In this document: one piece after another, positions 44,851 through 53,420 of the stretch
Position numbering within the stretch: position 1 is the first letter of the stretch
Layout of the letters: every line of letters begins with the position of its first letter
NCBI GenBank assembly: GCA_965248905.1
Contig: CBDFKS010000004.1
Location: 231,530-295,529, forward strand
Length of the DNA: 64,000 nt
Direction: 5' to 3'
Source of the DNA: CBDFKS01 sp965248905
GTDB taxonomy: Bacteria > Chloroflexota > Dehalococcoidia > Lucifugimonadales > JAGWBF01
Notes under the pieces: model-generated
Told to the model about the DNA's origin: nothing
Database searches by the model: none
Seen by the model: only the letters and a program-made list of their open reading frames with translations
Made by a program: the position numbers and the translations under genes

Positions 44851-45108
44851 CTAAAATTTGCTATTGACCAGGCTCTGGATCAGCCCCAAAAGTACGATGG
44901 CAATCATAGGAGCCAGATCGAAAATGCCAATGCGGGGTATCACGCGGCGCAAGGGACCCAGGATTGGCTCGGTTATTTGGTAGATTATAGCCACCAGAGG
45001 ATTGTTGCTGCCGCCTATCGGAAGCCAGGAAAGTATAACCCGGGCAAATATTGCCACGTACAATATCGGCACCAGGATGTTGATGAATTCTTTTATGAGG
45101 TCGCTCAC
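44851..45108 (-). CDS. YggT family membrane protein
   Basis: The 85-residue protein has two membrane helices and the single-YggT sequence ARVILSWLPIG...NPLVAIIYQITEPILGPLRRVIP. YggT proteins are often next to proC or division genes. Here the start overlaps the proC stop by four bases (translational coupling). Function uncertain; the family is linked to cell shape or osmotic response. Confidence 0.9.
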   Translation of the reverse strand: MSDLIKEFINILVPILYVAIFARVILSWLPIGGSNNPLVAIIYQITEPILGPLRRVIPRIGIFDLAPMIAIVLLGLIQSLVNSKF

Positions 45109-45911
45109 TGATCTAAACCCAACTCCACAGATTTCTCGTAGGCAGCGACAACAGCATTAATGACGGTCGCTCGCAACCCTCCCTCCTCGAGGGCGAGAAG
45201 GGCCTCTACAGTCGTGCCTCCGGGGGAGGTGACCATGTCCTTCAGCTCGGCCGGGTGTCTTCCCGTCTCCTTGACCAGTCTGATGCTACCCAGCACTGTC
45301 TGTACAGCCAAAGTCCGCGCCATGTCCCTGGGCAGGCCCAAATGCACTCCGGCATCAATCAATGACTCGACAAAAAGAAACACGTAGGCGGGACCGCTGG
45401 CGCTGACGGCCGTGGCCATATCGAGGTACTTTTCATCCGAGACGTATATCTCCTCGCCAATGCTTTTAAGTACGGACCTGGTCAGATCGCGCACGTCGTC
45501 TTTCACCTGGGGCATACACGTCCACAGGCTCATTCCCTCACCAATCTGGGCCGGTGTATTGGGCATGACGCGTATGACAGAGGGATGTCTCAGGCCGTCA
45601 ACAATGGTCGCAAGTCTGGTGCCGGCGATAATGGAAAGAGCGGTCTGGTCCTCTCGCAGGCTGCCCTGCAGGGGCTCCATGACTTCCAGGAGATTCTGAG
45701 GCTTTATGGACAGGACAACGATGTCGCCTCTCTTTACGGCCTCTGGATTAGAGGGAGTGACGAAAACTCCATGGCGCTCTTGAAGGGTCTGGCGACGAGC
45801 CTCGATGGGCTCTCCAACGGAAATGTCTTCCGGCCTGGCCACTCCTCTGGAGAGCACGCCCCCCATTATCGCCTCAGCCATAGTGCCGCCACCGATAAAA
45901 GCTAACTTCAT
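45105..45911 (-). CDS. proC: Pyrroline-5-carboxylate reductase
   Basis: The 268-residue enzyme has the N-terminal Rossmann motif FIGGGTMAEAI, VIRVMPNTPAQIGEGM and the proline-reductase signature SPGGTTVEALLALEEGGLRATVI. It makes proline from pyrroline-5-carboxylate. An extended -10 (TGTTATAAT at 45947-45939) lies about 30 bp upstream. The gene is followed by yggT with a 4-bp overlap. Confidence 0.94.
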   Translation of the reverse strand: MKLAFIGGGTMAEAIMGGVLSRGVARPEDISVGEPIEARRQTLQERHGVFVTPSNPEAVKRGDIVVLSIKPQNLLEVMEPLQGSLREDQTALSIIAGTRLATIVDGLRHPSVIRVMPNTPAQIGEGMSLWTCMPQVKDDVRDLTRSVLKSIGEEIYVSDEKYLDMATAVSASGPAYVFLFVESLIDAGVHLGLPRDMARTLAVQTVLGSIRLVKETGRHPAELKDMVTSPGGTTVEALLALEEGGLRATVINAVVAAYEKSVELGLDQ

Positions 45912-45980
45912 AGCCCCCTCATTCGCCGACCTGACTATATTATAACATCGGAGCCCTACGACGATGCAGGGGCTAGAGGC

Positions 45981-46991
45981 TCAGGATAGACCTTTTCCTA
46001 GAGAAAGGGCGATGGCCAGTTTGATGGCTTCCAGCATACTGTGATGGTGAGCGATGCCCTTGCCGGCGATATCGAAGGCCGTGCCATGATCCACCGAGGT
46101 ACGCACGAAGGGCAACCCAAGGTTAGCGGTAATGCTTTTCTCGAAGCCGTGGACCTTCACTGGGATGTGTCCCTGATCATGGTACATGGCCAGAGATACG
46201 TCGTAGTCGCCTTGAATTGCCTGATGAAATATTATGTCCGCAGGGATTGGGCCATGGGCGTCTATTCCATTCTCACGGGCTTCCGCCACCGCCGGAGCGA
46301 TTTCCCCTGACTCCTCGTGACCCAGGAGTCCGCCGTCGCTGCCGTGGGGGTTCAGGGCCGCTACTCCGATGCGCGGGTTGGGCATGCCCCATTGGACGAA
46401 GCTGTCGTGAGTAAGCTGTAGCTTGGCCAGTATTCTGTCCTTGGTAACATAGTCGCAGGCTTTACGCAAAGAGCGATGGGTGGTGAGGTGGACAACCCTC
46501 AGCCGGCCCGTCATAAGCATCGTGGCCACGTCGGGTGCTTTGGATATCTCCTGAAGCAGCTCCATGTGGCCGATGGCCTTGTAACCGGCGAGACTTGCGG
46601 CTTCCTTGTTTATAGGAGCGGTGGCCAAGGCATCTACCTGTCCGGCGAGGGCTAGTTCGGCCGCCTTTGACACCCACTCCATCGCAGCCTTACCGCAGGT
46701 GGGTGAGACCTGACCAACGGTCACATCCTCGGGATTGAGGTTGTGGATGTCCACCACGTCGATGAGCTCCGGCGACTGTCCAGCCTCCATGGCCGACTCC
46801 ACCTCTCGGACTTGAAGAGCCGCGCCGGTCAACTTGACGGCCTGCTCCATGGACCAGCAGCTGCCTACCACTACTGGCCAGCAGGCAGGGTAGACCTCCC
46901 CCGACGCCAGGGCCTTGACGATGACCTCAGGCCCTATGCCACAGGGGTCTCCCATGGTAATGGCGATGACGGGTTTCTCATTGCTGGGCAT
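45981..46991 (-). CDS. pdxA: 4-hydroxythreonine-4-phosphate dehydrogenase
   Basis: The 336-residue enzyme has the PdxA pattern ITMGDPCGIGPEV at the N-terminus, the metal-binding His in IGHMELL, HLTTHRSLR and a C-terminal YHDQGHIPVK with VRTSVDHGTAFDIAGKG. It acts in pyridoxal phosphate synthesis. It is monocistronic, though PdxA2-like enzymes of other catabolic pathways share these motifs. Confidence 0.92.
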   Translation of the reverse strand: MPSNEKPVIAITMGDPCGIGPEVIVKALASGEVYPACWPVVVGSCWSMEQAVKLTGAALQVREVESAMEAGQSPELIDVVDIHNLNPEDVTVGQVSPTCGKAAMEWVSKAAELALAGQVDALATAPINKEAASLAGYKAIGHMELLQEISKAPDVATMLMTGRLRVVHLTTHRSLRKACDYVTKDRILAKLQLTHDSFVQWGMPNPRIGVAALNPHGSDGGLLGHEESGEIAPAVAEARENGIDAHGPIPADIIFHQAIQGDYDVSLAMYHDQGHIPVKVHGFEKSITANLGLPFVRTSVDHGTAFDIAGKGIAHHHSMLEAIKLAIALSLGKGLS

Positions 46992-47066
46992 GGTAGCTTC
47001 CTGTGTGTCTCACGTTCACGTTTTTAGACATTAATAAGACTCTTAGGGTTATGGCCCGTGGGAATG

Positions 47067-47303
47067 CTAGCTAACTTGCTCGGCGAAGTCGAACACTGGA
47101 GTCTCAAGGATTTTGCGTGGGGACCTTTGCTCCCATGCAGTGCGTTGCAGACGTTCGACAGTGTCGGCAGAAAAAAGCCTCTCTCCACACTGAGGGCATA
47201 CTTTGGCTGGAACGTGTTCTATTATAATCCATTTGCCATCAAGCTCGATGGTGTAAGTAATTTCTTGCTCGACTAGCGGAGCACCGCACAGGTCACATTC
47301 CAT
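47067..47303 (-). CDS. YgiT-type zinc-finger protein (antitoxin-like)
   Basis: The 78-residue protein has two CxxC pairs (CDLCGAP and VCPQCGERLF) with the YgiT/MqsA zinc-binding layout, then a short helical tail; the HTH domain of full MqsA is absent. It lies 1 bp after the DUF4258 gene, forming a type II toxin-antitoxin-like pair. Confidence 0.85.
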   Translation of the reverse strand: MECDLCGAPLVEQEITYTIELDGKWIIIEHVPAKVCPQCGERLFSADTVERLQRTAWEQRSPRKILETPVFDFAEQVS

Positions 47304-47304
47304 G

Positions 47305-47610
47305 TTATTTCCTTCGAATCTTGAAGTCTATCCAGAGCGATGGGTCTGGTTGATACACTGTTATGATTTTAATAAATGCTCTTGAGGGATAGCTGCACTG
47401 AACATGCAACGGTCTTCTGGTTTCAGTATATCCTAAAATTAGACAGCTAGGACCGTATCTGTCAGTGGGATAGTCTTCAATAATCTCGCCAACAGCTACA
47501 GCTTCGCAAAGCTCTTGCAGGGAAACATGTCGCAATATACTTTGGTCAAGGGCGTGCTGCGTAAACTCAAGTTTGGATTCTGAGACCTTCTCGTGAATGG
47601 CCTCAATCAA
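47305..47610 (-). CDS. DUF4258 protein (putative toxin)
   Basis: The 101-residue protein contains FTQHALDQSILRHVSLQELCEAVAVGEIIEDYPTDRYGPS, the DUF4258 His/Arg core, and a PLHVQCSYPSRAFIKIITVYQPDP end. DUF4258 proteins are RelE-like and often paired with YgiT zinc-finger antitoxins, as here (1-bp gap). The start ATG at 47610 has a weak RBS. Toxicity is inferred from the pairing only. Confidence 0.82.
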   Translation of the reverse strand: MIEAIHEKVSESKLEFTQHALDQSILRHVSLQELCEAVAVGEIIEDYPTDRYGPSCLILGYTETRRPLHVQCSYPSRAFIKIITVYQPDPSLWIDFKIRRK

Positions 47611-47659
47611 GATACCATGTCCTTATTTCTATCTGGTGACTGGAGAGGTGCCTGTCTTG

Positions 47660-47791
47660 CTATTCGTTATTAAGCCATCCACCAGTTCCTAGAACCTGAT
47701 ACAGACCTGATGGAAATTGGTGGTTGGTCACTAGAACTTTCATCTTGCGTCCGTCCTCTGACTCCAAACAAAGAGGATCTCTATCCTTCAT
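47660..47791 (-). CDS. Small ORF, 43 aa, overlapping the antitoxin-like ORF
   Basis: ATG 47791 overlaps the stop of the preceding 47-aa ORF in ATGA fashion. The translation (MKDRDPLCLESEDGRKMKVL...QVLGTGGWLNNE) has no recognised family. Translational coupling suggests a real two-gene unit, but a chance overlap or a frameshift remnant is possible. Confidence 0.35.
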   Translation of the reverse strand: MKDRDPLCLESEDGRKMKVLVTNHQFPSGLYQVLGTGGWLNNE

Positions 47792-47931
47792 GAACCACTG
47801 TTCTTCTCCGATACTCCTAAGGCAGCCTCATCCTCAGCTATGGCTTCTGCATCCGTCTGGCTCTCATAGTGGGCAAGTACCTTCTGAACTCTCTTCTCAT
47901 CCCAGCCTGGTGGAAACTTATTCTGATTCAC
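47788..47931 (-). CDS. Small antitoxin-like ORF, 47 aa
   Basis: GTG 47931 lies 9 bp after nrdJ. The sequence NKFPPGWDEKRVQKVLAHYE with DAEAIAEDEAAL matches, from memory, the N-terminus of small Chloroflexota and cyanobacterial antitoxin-like proteins (PPGWDEERVRRVLAHYE... type), which are usually about 65-80 residues long. It is therefore likely truncated. Confidence 0.5.
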   Translation of the reverse strand: MNQNKFPPGWDEKRVQKVLAHYESQTDAEAIAEDEAALGVSEKNSGS

Positions 47932-47940
47932 CTTTAATCC

Positions 47941-50349
47941 TTACCCGCACTTGTTCCAGCCGCAGGCGGTGCATAGCAGGCAGCCCTCCTGGTAGGCTAG
48001 GGGCACGTTGCAGTCGGGGCAGCGGCTCCTCGGTTGATATCCGTTCATGTCCCAGGTGGCCCGGTCCTTACCGTTGGCGGGTAGCTTGAACTGGGTACCG
48101 TTGGTGGGCTGCTGTCTGGGCTCCATGTTAGCGTGCCGCTCCAAGGCCAGGGCCACGGCATCGGGGGCCGAGCGCACCAGAACACCATTATCCCAAGCTG
48201 GACAACATGTGATACCCCTTAGCTGGGTTATCACCTCCTTGATGTCGACACCGGAGCGCAGGGACAGGGACACCAGCCGGGATATGGCCTCCAGCTGGGC
48301 CGAGTCGCAGCCACCGGCCTTACCTAGAGTGGTAAACACCTCGAAGGGCCGGCCTTCTTCGTCGAAGTTGATGGTGATGTACATGGTGCCGTGGCCGGTC
48401 CTTATTCTCTCCGTAACTCCCGACATGTACTGGGGCCTTCCCCTGGGCACAAGGCCCTCTCGCTGAGGTTCGGCGCTAAGGATCGCCAATGCATCCTGGT
48501 CACCGGCAGCGCTATGTTTGCCCGTCTCGCCGGTGCTAAGCACCTGATTGTCCTTACTGCCATCCCGGTAGATTGTGATACCCTTACAGCCCAGCTCATA
48601 TGCCAGCATGTAGGCCTCGGATATGTCATCAGCAGTCGCACTGCGGGGGAAATTTATCGTCTTGGATACCGCATTGTCGGTATGCCTTTGGAAAGCAGCC
48701 TGCATTCGCACGTGCCACTGGGGGGTGATATCGTGGGAGGTGACAAAGAGGCGCTTGGCCCACTGAGGCACCTCGCCATCCAGATCATGTAGGCTACCCT
48801 TCTCCACTAAGCGTTCCATTAACTCCTGGGAGTGGAATCCCTCATGCCTGGCCACAGCCTCAAAGATGGGATTCCCTTCCACCAAACGAGTGTTGTCCAT
48901 CACGTTGCGCACATAGCTCAGGGCAAATAGGGGCTCGATGCCGCTGGAGCAGCCGGCGATGATACTTATGGTGCCCGTAGGAGCGATGGTGGTGGGGGCG
49001 GAGTTCCGCATGCGAGGCCCTTCGGGATAATCGTAGATGCTACCTTTCCAGGCGGGAAATGTGCCCCGCCCCCCTGCTAGGCCAATGGACGCCTCGTAGG
49101 TCTTCTCCTTGATGAAGCCCATTACTCTGTCGGCCACGTCAAGGGCCTCTTCCGAATCATATGGAATGCCCAGCTGGATCAGTAGGTCCGCGAACCCCAT
49201 CAGCCCCAGACCAATTCGTCGGGTCTTCTTGCTCATCTCGTCGATGGCGGGGATGGGATAGTTGTTCATGTCAATGACGTTGTCCAGCATGTGAACAGCG
49301 GTTTTGACAACCTGCCCCATTTTGTTCCAATCAATCTCGGCGCCTTCCTGCGTGTACTCAACCATCCGGGCCAGGTTCACTGACCCCAGGTTACAGGACT
49401 CGTAGGGTAGGAGGGGCTGCTCCCCACAGGGGTTTGTGCTTTCAATATTGCCAAGCAGGGGTGTGGGATTATCTTTGTTTATCCGGTCCAAGAGGACGAT
49501 GCCCGGATCGCCCGTCTTCCAAGCCATATCGACCAGCAACTCAAACACCTCTTTGGCGTTGAGCCTGCCCTGCACCTTGCCCGTGCGGGGGTTGATGAGG
49601 TCGTACTCCTCACCAAACTGGGCCTTGCGCATGAAATCTTCGGTGACAGCCACGCTTATGTTGAAGTTGGATATACTCTTGCCATCCTTCTTGGAGCCTA
49701 TGAACTTGAGGATGTCTGGATGGGTCACATGCAGGATGCCCATGTTAGCGCCCCGTCTGGTGGAGCCCTGTTTCACGGCCTCGGTGGCGCCGTCGAAGGC
49801 CCTCATGAAGCTCACGGGCCCGCTGGCGACCCCTCCCGTGGAGCCTACGATATCCCCTTCCGGACGCAGCCGGCTGAAGGCAAAGCCGGTGCCACCTCCG
49901 CTTTTCTGCACCAAAGTAGCCTGCTTTACAGTCTCGAAGATTGCCTCCATGGAGTCCTGCACTGGGAGCACGAAGCACGCGGAGAGCATCTGGAGCTCCC
50001 GCCCTGCGTTCATCAAGGTGGGGGAGTTGGGCAGGTAGTCTAGACGGGACATTACCCGGTAGAACTCCTCCTCGGTCTCGTCAAGCCCACTCTGGTCGGC
50101 GCCATAGTTGCGATCTGCCTGGGCCAGGTTGTGGGCGACGCGACGGAACATCTGGTCGGGCTCCTCGATCACGTTGCCCTCCCTGTCCTTGGCCTGGTAT
50201 CGCCTCTTGAGCACGGCTAAGGCATTGTCCGTGAGACGTTGCGCGCGGCTCGCCAAGCTATCAACGTGGCCACTCGCGGCCAGGGCCTCCTTGACCTTGC
50301 GCTTGACTTCTACAGTACCTACCTCTGAACTTTGATGAATACTGGCCAT
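47941..50349 (-). CDS. nrdJ: Adenosylcobalamin-dependent ribonucleotide reductase (class II)
   Basis: The 802-residue enzyme has the substrate-site STNPCGEQPLLPYESCNLGSVN with active-site Cys, Asn and Glu, VQKSGGGTGFAFSRLRP, and PTGTISIIAGCSSGIEPLF. The C-terminal CPDCN...CTACGWNKCG zinc-ribbon and redox Cys are also present. It reduces ribonucleotides with B12 and works without oxygen dependence. AGGGGGC precedes the ATG. The upstream region holds paired NrdR boxes. No other RNR is in the window. Confidence 0.95.
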   Translation of the reverse strand: MASIHQSSEVGTVEVKRKVKEALAASGHVDSLASRAQRLTDNALAVLKRRYQAKDREGNVIEEPDQMFRRVAHNLAQADRNYGADQSGLDETEEEFYRVMSRLDYLPNSPTLMNAGRELQMLSACFVLPVQDSMEAIFETVKQATLVQKSGGGTGFAFSRLRPEGDIVGSTGGVASGPVSFMRAFDGATEAVKQGSTRRGANMGILHVTHPDILKFIGSKKDGKSISNFNISVAVTEDFMRKAQFGEEYDLINPRTGKVQGRLNAKEVFELLVDMAWKTGDPGIVLLDRINKDNPTPLLGNIESTNPCGEQPLLPYESCNLGSVNLARMVEYTQEGAEIDWNKMGQVVKTAVHMLDNVIDMNNYPIPAIDEMSKKTRRIGLGLMGFADLLIQLGIPYDSEEALDVADRVMGFIKEKTYEASIGLAGGRGTFPAWKGSIYDYPEGPRMRNSAPTTIAPTGTISIIAGCSSGIEPLFALSYVRNVMDNTRLVEGNPIFEAVARHEGFHSQELMERLVEKGSLHDLDGEVPQWAKRLFVTSHDITPQWHVRMQAAFQRHTDNAVSKTINFPRSATADDISEAYMLAYELGCKGITIYRDGSKDNQVLSTGETGKHSAAGDQDALAILSAEPQREGLVPRGRPQYMSGVTERIRTGHGTMYITINFDEEGRPFEVFTTLGKAGGCDSAQLEAISRLVSLSLRSGVDIKEVITQLRGITCCPAWDNGVLVRSAPDAVALALERHANMEPRQQPTNGTQFKLPANGKDRATWDMNGYQPRSRCPDCNVPLAYQEGCLLCTACGWNKCG

Positions 50350-50898
50350 GAGTGCCCCCTAGATATTAGAAATGCGGATGATAATAAGGCTGGGATTCAA
50401 TCGGTCGCCAGAGAATTAGACTAGTGGCGAATTAGAAGGACCTCGGATCTCGCTACACGTGCGGACTGAGCTTAATAACGAAGAGAGGGCAATTCAGAGC
50501 GTACCGCCCATCTAAAGGACAACAGAACTCTGGCTCGCCGAATGCCTAAAAAATAGGGAAACTGGATGATAAGCGTTTAGTCGAAGCCATTGGTCTGTTG
50601 TCCCCCCACCATCTTCCTGAGCTCCTCAGCCCTCTCCCCGCTGGCGCAGCGTACCACAACTTCTAGTGGTTGTAAACCCTTTTTACTACCATATCTTGAG
50701 TCAATTTGGCAGACACGGGGCCTGCCTGAGAATAATCCTGAGCTGGATAATTACCTTGTTTGAGGCTCTGCATAAACAAGCCTGACGTTAAGACCTAACG
50801 TCCCAGATGAAGTAAGGAAACGGCCCCCTAGCCCGGCCTGCAACCAAGGCGGAGCCGTATGACACACAGATGTCAGCCGCCCCCGTTACATCAATGCA
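50350..50898. other. nrdJ upstream region
   Basis: 549 bp between nrdJ and the small ORF downstream of nrdR. It contains the NrdR-box pair and a short inverted repeat GACGTTA-AGACC-TAACGTC (50783-50801). No cobalamin riboswitch landmarks were recognised, despite the B12-dependent product. A short minus-strand open frame (about 50605-50770) overlaps the boxes but lacks a start and is not called. Confidence 0.5.
50654..50701 (-). promoter_or_regulatory. Tandem NrdR boxes upstream of nrdJ
   Basis: CCACAACTTCTAGTGG (50654-50669) and CTACCATATCTTGAGT (50686-50701) both resemble the NrdR-box consensus ACACwATATATwGTGT and begin 32 bp apart, three helical turns. They lie about 305 bp before nrdJ. 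Confidence 0.6.
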
Positions 50899-51114
50899 CT
50901 AGCCGACCTGGTCCTGTTCCTCGCTCAGCCAGTAGAACGCCAAGGCCTCTCTGATCTTGGAGTCTATCTCCTCTTGCATCGACGATATATGATTATCCTC
51001 TCTGTCCAGGACTCCCAGCAGAGGGAAACCGTTAAGGGCCCTCTCCATGGTCTGTACATCCTGGCTAAGAGTTGCCCAGCGGGTGAGTGGGGCATTGTTT
51101 AGTGAATCACTCAT
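50899..51114 (-). CDS. Hypothetical protein downstream of nrdR
   Basis: The 71-residue acidic protein has AGGAGG 8 bases before its ATG and overlaps the nrdR 3' end by 8 bp, so it is co-translated. No family is recognised. It is helical (EEIDSKIREALAFYWLSEEQ) with no membrane segment. Confidence 0.7.
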   Translation of the reverse strand: MSDSLNNAPLTRWATLSQDVQTMERALNGFPLLGVLDREDNHISSMQEEIDSKIREALAFYWLSEEQDQVG

Positions 51115-51688
51115 ATCGAGTTCCTCCTGTGGTTCCTTCCTTGGCCAGGCCTCTTGAAGTGGTGGACCTCCTTGCCTGGCTCCTGCCCCTCCGCCCTCGG
51201 ACCCGCGGTGGTGGCGCCCCCTCCATGAGGGAGAGCTGCTCCGTGTCTTCCCGCAGGTCCTTTACTACTTGCTCGAAGCTCTCTATATCCTGAAAGTCCC
51301 TGTACACACTGGCGAACCGTACGTAGGCTACCCTATCTAGGCGCCGCAACCGGTCCATTACCATCCCGCCGAGTATGGTGGTTGGGAACTCAGCATGCCC
51401 TAGCTGCTGTAACTCAGCCTCGATGTCCTCGACCACCTTCTCTATGTCCCTGAAGGCCACCGGCCGCTTTGCACAAGCCTGTACGATGCCGGCCATCAGC
51501 TTCTCTCTGTTGAACTCCTCTCGGCGCCCATCTCGTTTGGCCAACAGCAGTGCTGTGCGTTGCACCCGTTCATAGGTCGTGAATCTCAAGCCACAGCGGG
51601 AACACTCGCGCCTTCGCCGAATTCCGTTCTCTACAGTCCGGGAGTCCGTAACCCTGGAATCGGGATTTTGGCAGTGGGGACAACGCAT
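51107..51688 (-). CDS. nrdR: Transcriptional repressor NrdR
   Basis: The protein has the N-terminal zinc ribbon MRCPHCQNPDSRV...ECSRCGLRFTTYERV and the ATP-cone domain (VQRTALLLAKRDGRREEFNREKLMAGI...), which binds ATP/dATP. It is 193 residues against a usual 150; the extra C-terminus is basic and Arg/Pro-rich (PPPRVRGRRGRSQARRS). It represses ribonucleotide reductase genes, and tandem NrdR boxes lie in its own promoter, so it is probably autoregulated. Confidence 0.95.
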   Translation of the reverse strand: MRCPHCQNPDSRVTDSRTVENGIRRRRECSRCGLRFTTYERVQRTALLLAKRDGRREEFNREKLMAGIVQACAKRPVAFRDIEKVVEDIEAELQQLGHAEFPTTILGGMVMDRLRRLDRVAYVRFASVYRDFQDIESFEQVVKDLREDTEQLSLMEGAPPPRVRGRRGRSQARRSTTSRGLAKEGTTGGTRYE

Positions 51689-51754
51689 CGTTGATTCGCC
51701 GTTTGTTAACCGTTCTTAATCTATTTTAAAAATTTTATTAAAACTATCTTAGAA

Positions 51755-51801
51755 ACACTACATCTAGTATTCTTTTGTAATTATACCACAACACCTTGTG
51801 G
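51755..51801 (-). promoter_or_regulatory. nrdR promoter with tandem NrdR boxes
   Basis: ACACTACATCTAGTAT (51755-51770) matches ACACwATATATwGTGT at 13 of 16 positions; CCACAACACCTTGTGG (51786-51801) is a palindrome of the same class. They begin 31 bp apart. The minus-strand extended -10 TGGTATAAT (TATAAT 51785-51780) lies between them, so bound NrdR would block transcription. Confidence 0.75.
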
Positions 51802-51895
51802 TGAGGCTACAGATTGTAGTCATAGCCAGAAGCGTTGTCAAGGTAAACATGACAGTGGTATTACAAGATTTAGACAATTATTCTCACGAAAATCC

Positions 51896-51975
51896 CTTCC
51901 CCATCGATGGGGGAAGGTTAGGATGGGGGTGTAATACCCCCCACCTCAGTCCTCCCCCACACGGGGGAGGAGGCC
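51896..51975. repeat. Palindromic repeat family B copy plus second CCTCCCCC/GGGGGAGG arm
   Basis: CCTTCCCC-ATCGAT-GGGGGAAGG (51896-51917) is followed by GGATGGGGGTGTAATACCCCCC and CCTCCCCC-ACAC-GGGGGAGG. These are stacked inverted repeats between nrdR and ftsZ. Confidence 0.65.
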
Positions 51976-52027
51976 AGAATTCATCCCCAGTGGTGTCGGC
52001 GGCAGCCAACATGATAGATTGCGAAGA

Positions 52028-52043
52028 TTTCTGACGTCAGAAA
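52028..52043. repeat. 16-bp perfect palindrome
   Basis: TTTCTGACGTCAGAAA is fully palindromic. It lies about 230 bp upstream of the nrdR promoter and 160 bp past ftsZ. Possible protein-binding site. Confidence 0.4.
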
Positions 52044-52076
52044 CAAGCCATCAGCTAGAACGAATGACAAATGGAG

Positions 52077-52100
52077 AGGCCGCCCAAAAATGAGCGGCCT
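52077..52100 (-). terminator. Weak hairpin downstream of ftsZ
   Basis: AGGCCGC (52077-52083) pairs with GCGGCCT (52094-52100) around a 10-nt loop. No T-run follows on the minus strand, so a terminator role is uncertain. Confidence 0.35.
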
Positions 52101-52199
52101 CGATAGGGTTCCCGGTGCCCTTGCTACTCCGACAGATCGATCAATTAGTCCTTATGGGTAGCCGGGAACATTCCTCAGGGAGCTGGACGAGCAGGCGTT

Positions 52200-53366
52200 C
52201 TATCTAAAGAAACCCCTGCCCTTCTGTGCGGTCTGTCTACGAAGAAAGCTTGGCACATCCAGGTCTTCTCCACTGTCTGGAATGGCGTCTTGCAACAGTC
52301 TTTTCAGGTCCTCGTCCTTCTGGTCCAAAGTATCCTGAGGTATGGGGAACGCTGCGGCTACCATGGTCACTTTCACTTCGTCGTCGATCTTCGGGTCTTT
52401 CGAGGTACCAAAGATGACATTGGCGTCTATATCGGCCATCTCTTGAATGACATCCGCGGCATCCTGCACCTCTTTCAAGGCTAAATTGTTGCCCCCGGTG
52501 ATTACGAACAGGATGCGCTTGGCTCCTTGGATGTCGATATCAAGCAACGGGCTCCTGGCAGCCTGCTTTGCCGCATCTTTGGCCCTGTTCTCACCCTTGC
52601 CTTTTCCGATGGCCAGCCACGCCTGCCCCGCGTTGTTCAGGATTGTCTTGACATCGGCGAAGTCCACGTTAATCTCTCCAGGAATGGTCACGACCTCCGC
52701 GATCGCTTGAATTCCCTGATGGAGCACTGAGTCAGCCATCTTGAGAGCGTCTTCCCAGCTACAGGTCTGCTCTTGATGTCGGTCCAACTGGAGCAGGCAA
52801 TCATTGGGAATCACGATCAAGGTGTCCACATGATCTTTGAGCCTGGCAATACCCTCTTCCGCGTTCTTGCGGCGAACGGCTGCCTCGAATGAGAAGGGTC
52901 TGCTGACCACGGCCACCGTAAGGGCGCCGCTCTCTTTGGCGATCTGGGCAATCTCAGGAGCCGATCCCGTTCCGGTACCACCACCCATGCCCACAGCCAG
53001 GAATACCATATCCGCGCCTTCTACGATGCCTTTAAGCTCTTCCCTGCTCTCCTCAGCCGCTTGGCGTCCCAGGTCAGGGTTGGCGCCTACCCCTAGGCCC
53101 CGAGTCAGATTCTGTCCGATTGACACCTTGTGGCCCACATCGCATCGGGCCAAGTGCTGGGCGTCAGTATTGACACCATAGTAGTCCACTAAAGCCAGCT
53201 TATCTTTGTACATGCGGCTGATAGCGTTGCATCCGCCCCCTCCCACTCCGATCACCTTTATCGTGGGCATTCCAGGCGGACGTTCCCCATCCGAGACCTG
53301 CGAGTCTATTCGCAGAGCTTCCTGCTCATTCATATCCTCCAGAAACTGATGATCCTTAGGTCCCAT
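52200..53366 (-). CDS. ftsZ: Cell division protein FtsZ
   Basis: The 388-residue tubulin-like GTPase has VIGVGGGGCNAISRM, the signature GGGTGTGSAPEIA and the C-terminal GKGKGENRAKDAAKQAARSPLLD. It ends in a short C-terminal peptide (DLDVPSFLRRQTAQKGRGFFR) that contacts FtsA. It forms the Z-ring. It follows ftsA by 54 bp on the same strand. Confidence 0.96.
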   Translation of the reverse strand: MGPKDHQFLEDMNEQEALRIDSQVSDGERPPGMPTIKVIGVGGGGCNAISRMYKDKLALVDYYGVNTDAQHLARCDVGHKVSIGQNLTRGLGVGANPDLGRQAAEESREELKGIVEGADMVFLAVGMGGGTGTGSAPEIAQIAKESGALTVAVVSRPFSFEAAVRRKNAEEGIARLKDHVDTLIVIPNDCLLQLDRHQEQTCSWEDALKMADSVLHQGIQAIAEVVTIPGEINVDFADVKTILNNAGQAWLAIGKGKGENRAKDAAKQAARSPLLDIDIQGAKRILFVITGGNNLALKEVQDAADVIQEMADIDANVIFGTSKDPKIDDEVKVTMVAAAFPIPQDTLDQKDEDLKRLLQDAIPDSGEDLDVPSFLRRQTAQKGRGFFR

Positions 53367-53420
53367 AGCTCCCCTCCTTAAAATTGTTTGCTATCGATTG
53401 AGCCCATCTCCGAGCTGTTA

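Noticed and set aside
50605..50770. A start-less minus-strand frame reading RYGSKKGLQPLEVVVRCASGERAEELRKMV
   Set aside because: It looks weakly protein-like but has no start codon and overlaps the NrdR boxes; probably chance or a remnant.
50350..50898. Possible cobalamin riboswitch before nrdJ
   Set aside because: The conserved B12-box landmarks (such as the GCCACTG and AGTCAGGA-type segments) were not found on either strand.
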